A stretch of DNA of 64,000 nucleotides from JAENVU01 sp031422675 (GCA_031422675.1 JANPMG010000169.1:37588-101587), one strand, 5' to 3'. Positions 1 through 9,349 are shown, counted from the stretch's first letter. The notes: a model not told the origin generated them from the sequence alone. Numbers and translations: made by a program.

Positions 1-585
1 GACGTTGCCGACGAAGCCACCATGCGGGACGCGGTGGCGCGCACCACGGGCGAGTTCGGTCGGCTGGACGGCGTCGTCACCGCCGCCGGAATATTCGACG
101 GACCGGACCTCCAGCCCCTCGCCGACGTCACCCTCGAAACCTTCAACCGCGTCCTGAGCATCAACCTCACCGGCACGTTCCTTGCGATCAAGTACGCGGT
201 CCCGCACCTCGAGCGCGCCGGCGGCACCGCCCGAACGAGCGTGGTGACGATTGCGTCGACCGCCGCGCTCCGGGGCCACGGTTACGGATCGGGTTACACC
301 GCGAGCAAGGGTGGGGTGGCTGCGCTGACCAAGCTCGTGGCCGTGCAGTACGGACCCCGTGGGATCCGCGCCAACTGCATCTGTCCCGGTGCGGTGGACA
401 CGCCGATGACGAACGGGGTCTGGGACAACGAGGACTCGCGCGCTCGGATGAAGCGCGCCATCCCGCTCGGCGTGGTTGCGCAACCCGAGGAGATCGCGTC
501 CGTGGCGGGCTTTCTCCTCTCCGCCGATGCGCACCACGTCACCGGTCAGGTGATGGCGGTCGACGGCGGCAGCACCGTCATGTGA
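1..585 (+). CDS. SDR-family oxidoreductase, 3' part (start lies before the window)
   Basis: The reading frame is already open at base 1, so the N-terminal Rossmann GxxxGxG part is missing and only 194 C-terminal residues are seen. These carry short-chain dehydrogenase/reductase landmarks: an AAG (NAG-like) motif about 29 residues into the visible part, catalytic YTASK near residue 99, a following CPGAVDTPM segment, and a C-terminal VDGG. Family members are cytosolic NAD(P)-dependent dehydrogenases of alcohols, sugars or ketones; the substrate cannot be read from the sequence. It converges on mmsA with a 33-base gap. An internal ATG at 22 exists but would truncate the fold, so I treat the gene as partial. 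Confidence 0.9.
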   Translation, partial: DVADEATMRDAVARTTGEFGRLDGVVTAAGIFDGPDLQPLADVTLETFNRVLSINLTGTFLAIKYAVPHLERAGGTARTSVVTIASTAALRGHGYGSGYTASKGGVAALTKLVAVQYGPRGIRANCICPGAVDTPMTNGVWDNEDSRARMKRAIPLGVVAQPEEIASVAGFLLSADAHHVTGQVMAVDGGSTVM

Positions 586-618
586 CCGACCGCGCGGCGT
601 GCGGGTCAGCCCCACCGA

Positions 619-2103
619 TCAGGTGGTGCGCGGGAATCCGAGATCGGGACCGCGGGTCGCCGGGTCGCCCCACCGGGTCGTGACCACCTTGGCACGGGTG
701 TAGAAGTGCACACCGTCGGGGCCGTGGACGTGCGTGTCGCCGAAGAGGCTCTGCTTCCAGCCACCAAACGAGTAGTAGGCCATCGGGACGGGGATCGGGA
801 CGTTCACCCCGACCATCCCGGCGTCGACCTCGTGCTCGAAGCGGCGCGCGGCGGCGCCGTCGCGGGTGAAGATCGCGGCGCCGTTCGCGTACGGGTTCGC
901 CGAGATCAGTGCGGCGGCTTCGTCGTAGGTCTCCACGCGCACCACGCACAGCACCGGGCCGAAGATCTCGTCGGTGTAGATCGTCATCTCCGGCGTGACC
1001 CGATCGAACAGGCACGGCCCGAGAAAGAACCCGGGAGCCGCAACCAGATCCCGACCGTCGACCACCAGCTCCGCGCCGGCGGTGCGCCCCGCCTCCACGT
1101 ACGCGCCGACGCGATCGCGGTGCGCCGCGGTGACTAGAGGACCCATCTCGGCATCCTCGTCGGAACTCGCGCCCACGCGGATCGCACGAGTGCGGACCGC
1201 GATCGCGTCCACCAGCTCGTCGGCGACCCGGCCGACCGCGACCACGACCGAGATGGCCATGCACCGCTCACCCGCCGACCCGTAGCCGGCACTCACCGCC
1301 GCGTCGGCGGCCGCGGCGATGTCCGCGTCGGGGAGGACGACCATGTGGTTCTTCGCCCCGCCCAACGCCTGCACCCGCTTCCCGTGCGCGGCGCCATTCT
1401 CGTAGACGTACTGCGCAATCGGCGTGGACCCCACGAAGCTGAGCGCCCGCACCGACGGGTGCGCGATCAAGCCGTCGACCGCTTCTTTGTCGCCGTGCAG
1501 GACACTGAACACGCCGTCGGGGAGTCCGGCGTCGCGCCAGAGCTCGGCCACCAACATCGACGCCGACGGATCGCGCTCGCTCGGCTTGAGGATGAACGCG
1601 TTACCGCACGCGATGGCCACCGGATACATCCACATCGGGACCATCGCGGGGAAGTTGAACGGAGTGATGCCCGCGACGACACCGAGCGGCTGGCGGATCG
1701 AGTGCACATCCGTTCCCGTCGACACGGACTCGGAGTATCCGCCCTTCAGCAAGTGGGGAATCCCGCACGCGAACTCGACGACCTCCTGACCGCGCGCCAC
1801 TTCACCGAGTGCATCCGAGACGACCTTGCCGTGCTCGGCGCTGATCGCCCGGGCCAGGTCGAGCTTGCGCTGTTCGAGGCGCTCGCGGAACGAGAACAGG
1901 ATCGACACCCGGCGACTCAGCGAGGTCTCGCCCCACTCGGCCGCCGCACGCGTGGCGCCGGCCACCGCCGCCTCCAACTCGTCCGGACCTGCCAGCATCA
2001 CCTGGTTGGCCACCGTGCCGGTGGTCGGGGCGTACACGTCGGCGGTGCGAGCGGGAGTGCCGCTCCACTGCTTGCCGTCGATCCAGTGCGGAATCGGACT
2101 CAT
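619..2103 (-). CDS. mmsA: CoA-acylating methylmalonate/malonate-semialdehyde dehydrogenase
   Basis: A 494-residue aldehyde dehydrogenase of the MMSDH class, which oxidises (methyl)malonate semialdehyde to propionyl- or acetyl-CoA. Catalytic Cys lies near residue 281 in GERCMA. The usual ALDH general-base motif ELGGK is replaced by ALGGAKNH, which is typical of the CoA-dependent subgroup. ITPFNFP and KPSERDP are the usual cofactor-binding motifs. I chose ATG at 2103 because GAGGAG sits just before it; a GTG at 2109 overlaps that ribosome site. It is the last gene of potA-potD-potB-potC-mmsA, 22 bases after potC. This suggests that amines taken up by the transporter are degraded through beta-alanine or a related omega-amino acid. 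The pathway link is inference. Confidence 0.9.
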   Translation of the reverse strand: MSPIPHWIDGKQWSGTPARTADVYAPTTGTVANQVMLAGPDELEAAVAGATRAAAEWGETSLSRRVSILFSFRERLEQRKLDLARAISAEHGKVVSDALGEVARGQEVVEFACGIPHLLKGGYSESVSTGTDVHSIRQPLGVVAGITPFNFPAMVPMWMYPVAIACGNAFILKPSERDPSASMLVAELWRDAGLPDGVFSVLHGDKEAVDGLIAHPSVRALSFVGSTPIAQYVYENGAAHGKRVQALGGAKNHMVVLPDADIAAAADAAVSAGYGSAGERCMAISVVVAVGRVADELVDAIAVRTRAIRVGASSDEDAEMGPLVTAAHRDRVGAYVEAGRTAGAELVVDGRDLVAAPGFFLGPCLFDRVTPEMTIYTDEIFGPVLCVVRVETYDEAAALISANPYANGAAIFTRDGAAARRFEHEVDAGMVGVNVPIPVPMAYYSFGGWKQSLFGDTHVHGPDGVHFYTRAKVVTTRWGDPATRGPDLGFPRTT

Positions 2104-2125
2104 GCTCACTCCTCGGGGTCGCGCA

Positions 2126-3004
2126 TCAGAGTCCCAAGCGCCGTTGGCGCCGTTGGCCGAGCCCGGTGGCGAGCGCCATCACTCCGATGCTGGCGAACAG
2201 GATCATCGATGCGAGCACATTGATCTGGGGTGGTGTGGCAGACCGGCTCTGGCCGAAGATCCGCACCGGGAACGTGGTCGTGTCCGGACCCGACACGAAG
2301 TACGTGATGATGAAATCGTCGATCGACAGCGCGAAGGAAAGCAGGAAGGCGGCCAAGATCCCCGGCATGATGAGGGGCAACGTCACCCGGATGAACGTGC
2401 GCGCCGGGGTCGCGCCGAGATCCATCGCCGCGTCTTCGAGCGACCAGTCGAACCCGCGAATCCGCGCCTTGACCGTCATCGCCACGTAGCTCAGACAGAA
2501 CATGATGTGCGCGATCAGAATGGTGGCGAAACCCAGCGAGAACTGACGGTTGAACGAGATCAAGTGGGGTTCGAGGAACAGCGTCAAGAGCGACGCGCCG
2601 AGGACGATCTCGGGCGTGGTGAGCGGGATCACCACCAGGAAGTTGACGAGCCCACTGGCCCGGAAGCGGTAGCGGACTAGGGCGATCGCCATGAACGTGC
2701 CGAGGACGGTGGCGATCAGCGACGCGAGGAACGCGATCTCGAGGCTCAGGATGAGCGCGTCGACCAGCGCCGAATCGGCGAAGGGATTCATCCAGTTGTC
2801 GAGGGTGAAGCCCTGCCACACCGCATTGAACTTCCCCTTCGGTGCATTGAAGCTGAACGCCACGATGACGAAGATCGGTACGAAGAGATAGAGCAGCGAC
2901 AGGCCCGCCACCACATTGATGCCCGCCCGGCCGATCCGACCACCCTTCGACATCACCGTGCCCGCCAGCTCCGGCCGCCCGCTCCGCCGCGTGGGCGCGC
3001 TCAC
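2126..3004 (-). CDS. potC: Spermidine/putrescine-type ABC transporter permease (PotC-like)
   Basis: About 292 residues with six predicted membrane helices and the permease EAA-loop region (SLEDAAMDLGATPARTFIRV), which contacts the ATPase. PotC-class proteins form the membrane channel together with PotB. Start choice: the GTG at 3004 overlaps the potB stop as GTGA and is preceded by GAGGA at suitable spacing, so I prefer it. An ATG at 2953 would remove 17 residues but has a poor ribosome site. Translation is probably coupled to potB. The frame stays open far upstream, antisense-free but non-homologous, and I do not count that part. Confidence 0.85.
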   Translation of the reverse strand: MSAPTRRSGRPELAGTVMSKGGRIGRAGINVVAGLSLLYLFVPIFVIVAFSFNAPKGKFNAVWQGFTLDNWMNPFADSALVDALILSLEIAFLASLIATVLGTFMAIALVRYRFRASGLVNFLVVIPLTTPEIVLGASLLTLFLEPHLISFNRQFSLGFATILIAHIMFCLSYVAMTVKARIRGFDWSLEDAAMDLGATPARTFIRVTLPLIMPGILAAFLLSFALSIDDFIITYFVSGPDTTTFPVRIFGQSRSATPPQINVLASMILFASIGVMALATGLGQRRQRRLGL

Positions 3005-3900
3005 GCGATGTCCTCGGTGCCGAGGACGCGGGCGTAGCCGATCACGATGACCATGACGATGGCCATGAACACGAAGGACAACGCGGCGGCGACCGGGTAG
3101 TCGACCTGGACGAGGAACTGGTTCTGGACCACGTTGCCGATCATGGAGGTGCGCGAGTTCCCCAAGTAGTAGGCGTTGACGAAGTCCCCCGCCGCCGGGA
3201 TGAAGACGAGCAGGCTCCCCGCGAACACACCCGGCAGCGACAACGGAACCACCACCTTGCGAAAGGCCCGCCAGGTGTTCGAGTACAGGTCGCGTGCGGC
3301 GTCGACCAGCCGGGGATCGATCTTCTCGAGCGCCACGTAGATGGGCAGCACCATGAAGGGCAGGAAGTTGTAGGTGAGTCCGCCGATCACCGCGAACTCG
3401 GTCCGGAGCAGGGTGTCGCTCGTGCTCAGCAACCCGATATCGCGCAGGAACCCGACCACGGTGCCCTGATCGCCCAGGATCGTCCTCCACGCGAGCGTCC
3501 GGATCAGAAAGTTCGTGAAGAACGGCACCACCACCAGGCCCAGGAGCAGGTTCTTGAATCGTCCGCCCCGGAACGCGATCACGTACGCCAGGGGGTACGC
3601 GATCACGAGCGCCAGCAGTGTGGCCAGCGCGGCGTACAGGAACGAACGGCCGAACTGACCGCCGTACGACGAGAACGCGCGATCGAAGTTGCTCCACTGC
3701 CAGTCGAACACCGGATCCGCGAATCGACTCGGGCGCGAGGACAACGCCATCCGACCCAAGGTGTAGAGCGGGAAGAAGAAGAAGGCGGCGAGGAACACCA
3801 AACCGGGTCCGAGCAAGAACCAGGGCGCGCGACGCGCGCGCGTACGGCCCTCGTCGTCCCGTTCGAGCGCGGAACTCCTGGCGGTCGAGCGCTCGGGCAC
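3001..3900 (-). CDS. potB: Spermidine/putrescine-type ABC transporter permease (PotB-like)
   Basis: A 299-residue inner-membrane permease. A basic N-terminal tail is followed by a first helix (WFLLGPGLVFLAAFFFFPLY), five more hydrophobic segments, and an EAA-type loop (LVDAARDLYSNTWRAFRKV) around residue 200. With PotC it forms the translocation pore for polyamines. It starts at GTG 3900, three bases after the potD stop, and its own stop overlaps the potC start. The substrate class is inferred from family resemblance and from the polyamine-catabolic neighbours; specificity between putrescine and spermidine cannot be told. Confidence 0.85.
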   Translation of the reverse strand: MPERSTARSSALERDDEGRTRARRAPWFLLGPGLVFLAAFFFFPLYTLGRMALSSRPSRFADPVFDWQWSNFDRAFSSYGGQFGRSFLYAALATLLALVIAYPLAYVIAFRGGRFKNLLLGLVVVPFFTNFLIRTLAWRTILGDQGTVVGFLRDIGLLSTSDTLLRTEFAVIGGLTYNFLPFMVLPIYVALEKIDPRLVDAARDLYSNTWRAFRKVVVPLSLPGVFAGSLLVFIPAAGDFVNAYYLGNSRTSMIGNVVQNQFLVQVDYPVAAALSFVFMAIVMVIVIGYARVLGTEDIA

Positions 3901-3903
3901 GGG

Positions 3904-5091
3904 CTAGCCCGCGCCGGTGACTTCCGCGAACCGCTGGTCGAACTGCTCCTCGGCCTTGGGGTCGAGCCCGCCGAAGATCGACAACTGCGCGAGGAAAGCA
4001 TCGTCCGGGACGACGAGCGGGTTGTCCACCAACGCCGCGGCATCACCACCGAGCTTGGTGAGCTCCTCGGCGACGCCGTTCACCGGCGAGATGTACTGGA
4101 TCTCGGCGGTGAGCAACGCGGCATTCTTCGGGTCGTAGAAGAAGTTGATGAACTCGGTGGCCAACCCCGCCTTGTCCGAGGTGTACGGGATCATGAAGTT
4201 GTCCGACCAGAGGGTGCCCCCCGATTCCGGGACGACGAATTTGATGTTGGGATTGTCCTTGGAGATCTGGGCGACATCGCCGGACCACGCAAACGCGGCG
4301 GCAAGGTTGTCCGCGCCCAAGTCGTTCACGTACTCGTTGCCGTTCGTCCCCGAGATGGTGCCGTCCGCGAGCGCCTTTTCCAACTGATCGAACGCCGGCT
4401 GCGCAGCCGCGAACGTGGGCTTCGTGATGTCCTGGCCGTCGGCGAGCATGAACAGACCGATGGTGTCGCGCATCTCACTCAAGACCGTCTTTGTGCCCTC
4501 CACCGCAAGGAAATCGTCGATGGTATTGATCTCCTTGCCGGTGGTCGCGAGGTTGTACGCGATCCCGGCGATGCCGCTGGCCCACGGCGCGCTCGACTTC
4601 CGGGTCGGGTCGAACCCCGGACTCGCGAGCGCGGCCCGCAGGTTCTGCTTGTTCGGGAAGTCGGCGGCCACCAGCGGCTCGGTCCACTTCACCTGGTTGA
4701 TCATGCGGTTCGCCATCCAGTCGGTCAGGACGAAACCGTCCCGACCGATGCTCTCCTTACGGCGCAGGTTGGGCCGCACCTTGGCGAAGTACTCGTTGTT
4801 GTCGTTGATGTCCTCGGTGTAGGTGAGCTTGATGCCGGTCTCCCGCTGGAAGTCCGCCTTCGACTGGTCGCCGATGTAGCTCGTCCAGTTCGAGATCGAC
4901 ACGGCCTTTGCGCCACCGCCGCCTCCGCCGCCGCCCTTGGATCCGGCACTCGACCCGCACGCGGCCAGGACCGTCGGACCTACCAACCCCGCGCCGAACA
5001 ACGCGCCGGCTCGACCGATGAACTGACGCCGCGACATCGCCGCGCGCGTCAGTCGCACGGCCTCGCGCCGAACTGCATCGTGGTCCGTCAT
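3904..5091 (-). CDS. potD: Polyamine ABC transporter substrate-binding lipoprotein, Tat-type signal
   Basis: A 395-residue periplasmic-binding-protein-like lipoprotein. The N-terminus has a twin-arginine-type motif (SRRQFIGRAG, residues about 20-29), a hydrophobic core, and lipobox LAAC. A flexible Gly-rich linker (GGGGGGGG) follows and then the mature domain (SISNWTSYIGDQ), which resembles PotD/PotF family proteins. It would bind polyamine outside the membrane and deliver it to PotBC. ATG 5091 overlaps the stop of a tiny frame (5088-5144). Export through Tat instead of Sec is read from the RR motif and is not proven. Confidence 0.88.
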   Translation of the reverse strand: MTDHDAVRREAVRLTRAAMSRRQFIGRAGALFGAGLVGPTVLAACGSSAGSKGGGGGGGGAKAVSISNWTSYIGDQSKADFQRETGIKLTYTEDINDNNEYFAKVRPNLRRKESIGRDGFVLTDWMANRMINQVKWTEPLVAADFPNKQNLRAALASPGFDPTRKSSAPWASGIAGIAYNLATTGKEINTIDDFLAVEGTKTVLSEMRDTIGLFMLADGQDITKPTFAAAQPAFDQLEKALADGTISGTNGNEYVNDLGADNLAAAFAWSGDVAQISKDNPNIKFVVPESGGTLWSDNFMIPYTSDKAGLATEFINFFYDPKNAALLTAEIQYISPVNGVAEELTKLGGDAAALVDNPLVVPDDAFLAQLSIFGGLDPKAEEQFDQRFAEVTGAG

Positions 5092-5144
5092 CGGATTCTC
5101 CCTCGGTTGCCATTTGATTTCATCGTGATCATCCCGTCGCTCAT
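5088..5144 (-). CDS. Candidate 18-residue linker peptide between potA and potD
   Basis: A 19-codon frame (M-S-D-G-M-I-T-M-K-S-N-G-N-R-G-R-I-R, stop) exactly spans the potA-potD gap. Its ATG overlaps the potA stop as ATGA, and its TGA overlaps the potD ATG as ATGA. It could carry ribosomes across the gap by translational coupling. It lacks the GPxRP motif of the other small frames in this window. A frame this short could be chance. Confidence 0.25.
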   Translation of the reverse strand: MSDGMITMKSNGNRGRIR

Positions 5145-6247
5145 CCGGCCTCGGCGGCCGCGACGACTCGGTCGTGGCGCCGTAACAGTCGGCCGCCGTC
5201 GGCGTCGCACTCCACCCGGACCGAGTCGCCCGGACGGAGCATCGGCAGATCCTCGTCCGGCCCCACGTGAGCGACGAGCGCGGTGCCGTCGGCGAGCGCC
5301 AGCTCCACTCGGATCACCGGGCCCTGGAACACCAGATCCACCACCTCGGCGCGCAAGCCTTCCCCGTCACCGACGTGCAGGTGCATCCGTTCGGGGCGAA
5401 CCATGAACGTGGCCGGATCCCCCGCCGCCAGACCCGGGACCGCCGCGATGTTCACCGTGGTGCCATCCGCCAAACGCGCCGTGGCCCGCGCGCCGTCACG
5501 TGACTCGACCGACGCCGGGAGCAGGTTGGCCATCCCGATGAACCCAGCCACGAACTCGGACGCCGGCTCGTGATAGATCTCCTCGGGCGTTCCGATCTGT
5601 TCCACGCGACCCTCGTTCATCACCGCGATCCGATCGCTCATGGTGAGCGCTTCTTCCTGATCGTGGGTCACGAACACGAACGTGATTCCCACCTCGCGTT
5701 GGATCCGCTTCAGCTCGAGCTGCATGGTCTGGCGCAGCTTGAGATCGTGCGCGCCGAGCGGCTCGTCCAGCAGCAGCGCGCTCGGGTAGTTCACGAGCGC
5801 ACGAGCGAGCGCCACCCGCTGCTGCTGACCACCGGAGAGCTGAGCCGGCCGCCGGGCCCCGAAGTCCGCGAGGCGAACCACCTCGAGCATCTCGTCGACC
5901 CGGCGTTGGATCTCGGCTTTCGCCACCTTCTTCGACCGGAGGCCGAAACCCACGTTGGCTCGCACGTTCAGATGCGGGAACAGCGCATACTGCTGGAACA
6001 CCGTGTTTACGTTGCGCCGGTACGGAGGGACGCGCGAGACGTCGTCGCCTTCCAGTCGGATGGCGCCCTCGCTCGGCTGCTCGAACCCCGCGATCATCCG
6101 CAGGGTCGTGGTCTTGCCACAGCCCGACGGTCCGAGCATCGAGAAGAACTCACCCCGACGAATCTCGAAGTGGGAATCATCGACCGCGACGAACGCGCCA
6201 AACCGCTTGGTGACGTGTTCGATGGCGATAACGGTGCTCTCGGACAA
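5141..6247 (-). CDS. potA: Polyamine ABC transporter ATP-binding protein
   Basis: A 368-residue ABC ATPase with Walker A GPSGCGKTT (about residues 39-47), signature LSGGQQQRVA (about 137-146), Walker B LLLDEP (about 158-163), and a C-terminal TOBE-like regulatory domain (from about residue 240). It is the first gene of the potA-potD-potB-potC-mmsA operon and is divergent from the aldehyde dehydrogenase at 6460. One oddity is the D-loop, usually A-L-D in this family, which reads G-A-H-D here (His167). All other nucleotide-binding motifs are intact, so it should be active. Confidence 0.92.
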   Translation of the reverse strand: MSESTVIAIEHVTKRFGAFVAVDDSHFEIRRGEFFSMLGPSGCGKTTTLRMIAGFEQPSEGAIRLEGDDVSRVPPYRRNVNTVFQQYALFPHLNVRANVGFGLRSKKVAKAEIQRRVDEMLEVVRLADFGARRPAQLSGGQQQRVALARALVNYPSALLLDEPLGAHDLKLRQTMQLELKRIQREVGITFVFVTHDQEEALTMSDRIAVMNEGRVEQIGTPEEIYHEPASEFVAGFIGMANLLPASVESRDGARATARLADGTTVNIAAVPGLAAGDPATFMVRPERMHLHVGDGEGLRAEVVDLVFQGPVIRVELALADGTALVAHVGPDEDLPMLRPGDSVRVECDADGGRLLRRHDRVVAAAEAG

Positions 6248-6383
6248 CCGTTCAGATCCTTCGTCAGTTCGCTCGGATGCCGAGTCTGCGCGAATCCGTG
6301 GTTGAGCGCAAGCATCATTTTCTCATCGGAATTCGTCACGCGATCCACATTTCTCGACGGAGTCCCTTGCATGAAGGTCCTCT

Positions 6384-6403
6384 GACCACGCAACATCGTG
6401 GTC
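6384..6403. promoter_or_regulatory. Inverted repeat in the divergent potA / aldehyde dehydrogenase promoter region
   Basis: A perfect 7-bp inverted repeat, GACCACG and CGTGGTC with a 6-base spacer, lies in the 212-base intergenic region between divergent potA and the dehydrogenase gene. Its position fits an operator for a regulator of both transcripts. No regulator gene adjoins it, and no known box is recognised. The rest of the intergenic region shows no further feature I can name. Confidence 0.35.
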
Positions 6404-6459
6404 CTACGGATCACCCGCCGTACCATGCCGACACCGATTCTCGCCCGAGGAGCAGTCCG

Positions 6460-7881
6460 ATGCCGCACCAGAACTTCATCGCCGGCCGCTGGGTGGACGC
6501 CCAGGACGGCGCCACCGACACCGTTCTGAACCCGGCGACGGGCGAGGCGATCGCGACGGTCCCGGCATCGGGCGCCGCCGATGTGGATGCTGCCGTCGCG
6601 GCCGCCAAGGCTGCGTTCAACGGATGGCGAACCGCCACTCCCCGCGCCCGGAGCGAGGCGCTCCACGCCGTCGCCGACGCTATCGAAGCCGACCTGGACA
6701 CCATCAAGGCGCTCGAGATGGAGAACTGCGGAAAGCCCGCCGGGATGATCGAGTTCGAGATGGACCTCACCCTCGACAACTGGCGGTTCTTCGCCGGCGG
6801 TGCCCGCCACCTCTCCGGTGTGGCCGCGGGCGAGTACCTCGAGGAGCACACCTCGTATCTGCGCCGTGATCCGCTCGGCGTGATCGGTTCGATCGCGCCC
6901 TGGAACTACCCCATCAACATGGCCACCTGGAAACTCGGTCCCGCCCTCGCCGCCGGCAACACCGTCGTCCTGAAGCCGTCCGAGCTCACGCCGATGACGG
7001 CGCTGCGCCTGGCCGAGATCACCGCCGACATTCTCCCGACCGGCGTCCTCAACGTGATCACCGGCGACGGCGCCACCGCCGGAGATGCGCTCGTTCGCCA
7101 CCCCGATGTGGCGATGGTGTCGTTGACCGGCAGCGTGGAGACCGGCAAGGTCATCGCCCGCACCGCCGCCGACACACTCAAGCGCGTGCACCTCGAACTC
7201 GGTGGGAAAGCCCCGGTGATCATCTTCGACGACGCCGACGTCGAAGCCGCGATCGCGATCCTCACCGACATGGCCTATTACAACTCCGGCCAGGACTGCA
7301 CTGCGCCGTGCCGGTTGATGGCCGGACCGCGTGTCTTCGACGATCTGGTGAGCGGGCTCACCGAATCGGTCGGAAAGATCGTCACCGGCGATCCCTTCGC
7401 CGAGGACACGGCGATGGGACCGGTCATCTCGGCCAAGCAACGGGAGCGGGTGAGCGCAATGGTGAGCCGCGCCGCCGAGGCCGGCGCCGAGATCACCGTC
7501 GGCGGCACCGAGATCGACGGTCCCGGCTACTTCTACTCGCCATCGGTCGTGGTCAACCCGGCCCAGGACGCCGAGATCGTGCAGCGCGAGGTGTTCGGGC
7601 CGGTGGTGACGGTGCAGCGCTTCTCCAACGACGACGAAGCGCTCGCCTGGGCCAACGACGTGAACTACGGACTCTCGGCGAGTGTCTGGACCACCGACGT
7701 CGGTCGTGCGATGCGCATGACCGCGGCGCTCGACTTCGGGTGCGTGTGGGTGAACGACCACATCCCGATTGTGTCCGAGATGCCCCACGGCGGGTTCAAG
7801 CAGTCCGGCTACGGCAAGGACATGTCGATGTACGCCATCGACGCCTACACCGAACTCAAGCACGTCATGATCAAGCACTAA
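6460..7881 (+). CDS. Aldehyde dehydrogenase, 4-aminobutyraldehyde (PatD)/betaine aldehyde type
   Basis: A 473-residue NAD-dependent aldehyde dehydrogenase. Glu246 is in HLELGGK and catalytic Cys280 is in NSGQDCTAPC. The GQDCTA context resembles bacterial gamma-aminobutyraldehyde dehydrogenases, which turn 4-aminobutanal from putrescine into GABA. ATG 6460 is chosen because GAGGAG lies 7 bases upstream; the frame is open back to 6277 but that extension has no family counterpart. It is divergent from the polyamine transporter operon and followed by an aminotransferase, which supports putrescine catabolism. Betaine-aldehyde activity cannot be excluded. Confidence 0.85.
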   Translation: MPHQNFIAGRWVDAQDGATDTVLNPATGEAIATVPASGAADVDAAVAAAKAAFNGWRTATPRARSEALHAVADAIEADLDTIKALEMENCGKPAGMIEFEMDLTLDNWRFFAGGARHLSGVAAGEYLEEHTSYLRRDPLGVIGSIAPWNYPINMATWKLGPALAAGNTVVLKPSELTPMTALRLAEITADILPTGVLNVITGDGATAGDALVRHPDVAMVSLTGSVETGKVIARTAADTLKRVHLELGGKAPVIIFDDADVEAAIAILTDMAYYNSGQDCTAPCRLMAGPRVFDDLVSGLTESVGKIVTGDPFAEDTAMGPVISAKQRERVSAMVSRAAEAGAEITVGGTEIDGPGYFYSPSVVVNPAQDAEIVQREVFGPVVTVQRFSNDDEALAWANDVNYGLSASVWTTDVGRAMRMTAALDFGCVWVNDHIPIVSEMPHGGFKQSGYGKDMSMYAIDAYTELKHVMIKH

Positions 7882-7990
7882 CCCCGCAACTCGCACCAAA
7901 ACCGCAAGCCCCAGCTTGCGTTTTGCGCGTGAGTTCGCCCACGACCGACTCCCACGACCAGCGCTGACGACCCGACACCGAGGGCCCGAG

Positions 7991-9349
7991 ATGACCGACG
8001 ACCTGACCGCCCGCGCCGACACGATCGCCGCCGCCGAGAACGAACGGCTCTGGGCGCGCACCACCGGATCGAAGGCGCTGTACGACCGAGCCGTTCTGCA
8101 CATGCCGATGGGGGTGCCGTCCTCGTTCCAGGCTTGGGACCCCTACCCGGTGTATCTACGCGCTGGCCACGGAAGCCACGTCACCGACGTCGACGGTCAC
8201 GACTACCGGGACTTCCACAACGGCTTCGGCTGCATGGTCGTCGGTCATGCGCACCCCAAGGTCGCGGAGGCGATCACGCGCGCCGCTACCACCGGCACGC
8301 ACTTCGCGGCACCGACCGAGACCACGGTGCGTTTCGCCGAGGTGCTCTGCGAACGCTTCGCCGTAGACACGGTGCGCTTCGCCAACTCGGGTACCGAGGC
8401 GACGATGAGCGCGATCCGCGTCGCGCGCGCCGCAACGGGGCGGGAGCACATCGTGAAGGTGGAGGGCTCGTACCACGGCCATCACGACCCGGTGATGTTC
8501 TCGGTCGTCCCCGGATCGGATCTGATGGGCGGCCGCGACACGCCGTCCACCACGCCGATGTCGACCGGCATTCCCGCGGTCATGTCGGACTACACCCACG
8601 TCGTTCCGTTCAACGACCTCGAAGTGTTGCGCTCGTTGCTCGCCGATCGTGGCGACGAGATCGCGTGCCTCATTCTCGAACCGGTGATGATGAACATCGG
8701 CATCTGTCAGCCCGAAGCCGGATACCTCCAAGGCCTGAAGGATCTACTGCATCAACACGGCGCGTTGCTCATCTTCGACGAGGTGAAGAGCGGTGCGACG
8801 GTCGCGTACGGCGGTGCGGCCGAGCGCTACGGCGTGCAACCCGATCTCGCGTGCTGGGCGAAGGCGATCTGCGGGGGAACTCCCGGCGCGGCGTTCGGTG
8901 GCCGGGCCGACGTGATGGACGCCATCGGGACCGGCGCCGCACAGCAGGGCACCTTCAACGGCAACCCGCTGATCGCCGCGGCCGGGATCGCAACCCTCAC
9001 CGAGGTCCTGACCCGCGACGCGTACGACTACCTCGCCAGCATCGGGACTCGGCTCGCAACCGGATGCGCGAAGGCCATGGACGAGAACGGCATCCCCGGC
9101 CACGCGGTGGACCTCGGAGCGAAGGGCTGCGTCTCGTACCGGCCGACGCCGCTACGAAACTATCGAGACTTTCTGGAAACCAAGCCCGAGCTGTACCTCG
9201 CGTCGTACCCGTGGGCGATGAACCGCGGAATCTTCATGACGCCGGGCGACGAGGAGCAGTGGACGCTCTCGGTGCAGCACTCCGACGCCGACATCGACGC
9301 CTACGTTGACCAGTTCGCCGATTTCTGCACCGCACTCGCGAACGGCTGA
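7991..9349 (+). CDS. Class III aminotransferase, glutamate-1-semialdehyde aminomutase-like
   Basis: A 452-residue PLP-dependent enzyme of the class III aminotransferase fold. Visible landmarks are NSGTEATMSAIRVARAATGR (PLP-phosphate side), YHGHHD, the cofactor Asp in LLIFDEVKSG, and a probable Schiff-base Lys in CWAKAICGG. The overall pattern is closest to GSA-aminomutase-like proteins that act in catabolic settings. Context (aldehyde dehydrogenase 109 bases upstream, polyamine transporter divergent) suggests it removes an amino group from a polyamine-derived compound. A role in haem synthesis is less likely because no other hem gene is nearby. ATG 7991 was chosen; the frame is open to 7916. 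Confidence 0.8.
   Translation: MTDDLTARADTIAAAENERLWARTTGSKALYDRAVLHMPMGVPSSFQAWDPYPVYLRAGHGSHVTDVDGHDYRDFHNGFGCMVVGHAHPKVAEAITRAATTGTHFAAPTETTVRFAEVLCERFAVDTVRFANSGTEATMSAIRVARAATGREHIVKVEGSYHGHHDPVMFSVVPGSDLMGGRDTPSTTPMSTGIPAVMSDYTHVVPFNDLEVLRSLLADRGDEIACLILEPVMMNIGICQPEAGYLQGLKDLLHQHGALLIFDEVKSGATVAYGGAAERYGVQPDLACWAKAICGGTPGAAFGGRADVMDAIGTGAAQQGTFNGNPLIAAAGIATLTEVLTRDAYDYLASIGTRLATGCAKAMDENGIPGHAVDLGAKGCVSYRPTPLRNYRDFLETKPELYLASYPWAMNRGIFMTPGDEEQWTLSVQHSDADIDAYVDQFADFCTALANG

Noticed and set aside
6094..8103. A 669-codon minus-strand frame over potA's start and the aldehyde dehydrogenase
   Set aside because: It runs antisense to the dehydrogenase, whose catalytic motifs are clear, and only its last residues coincide with a shifted potA frame.
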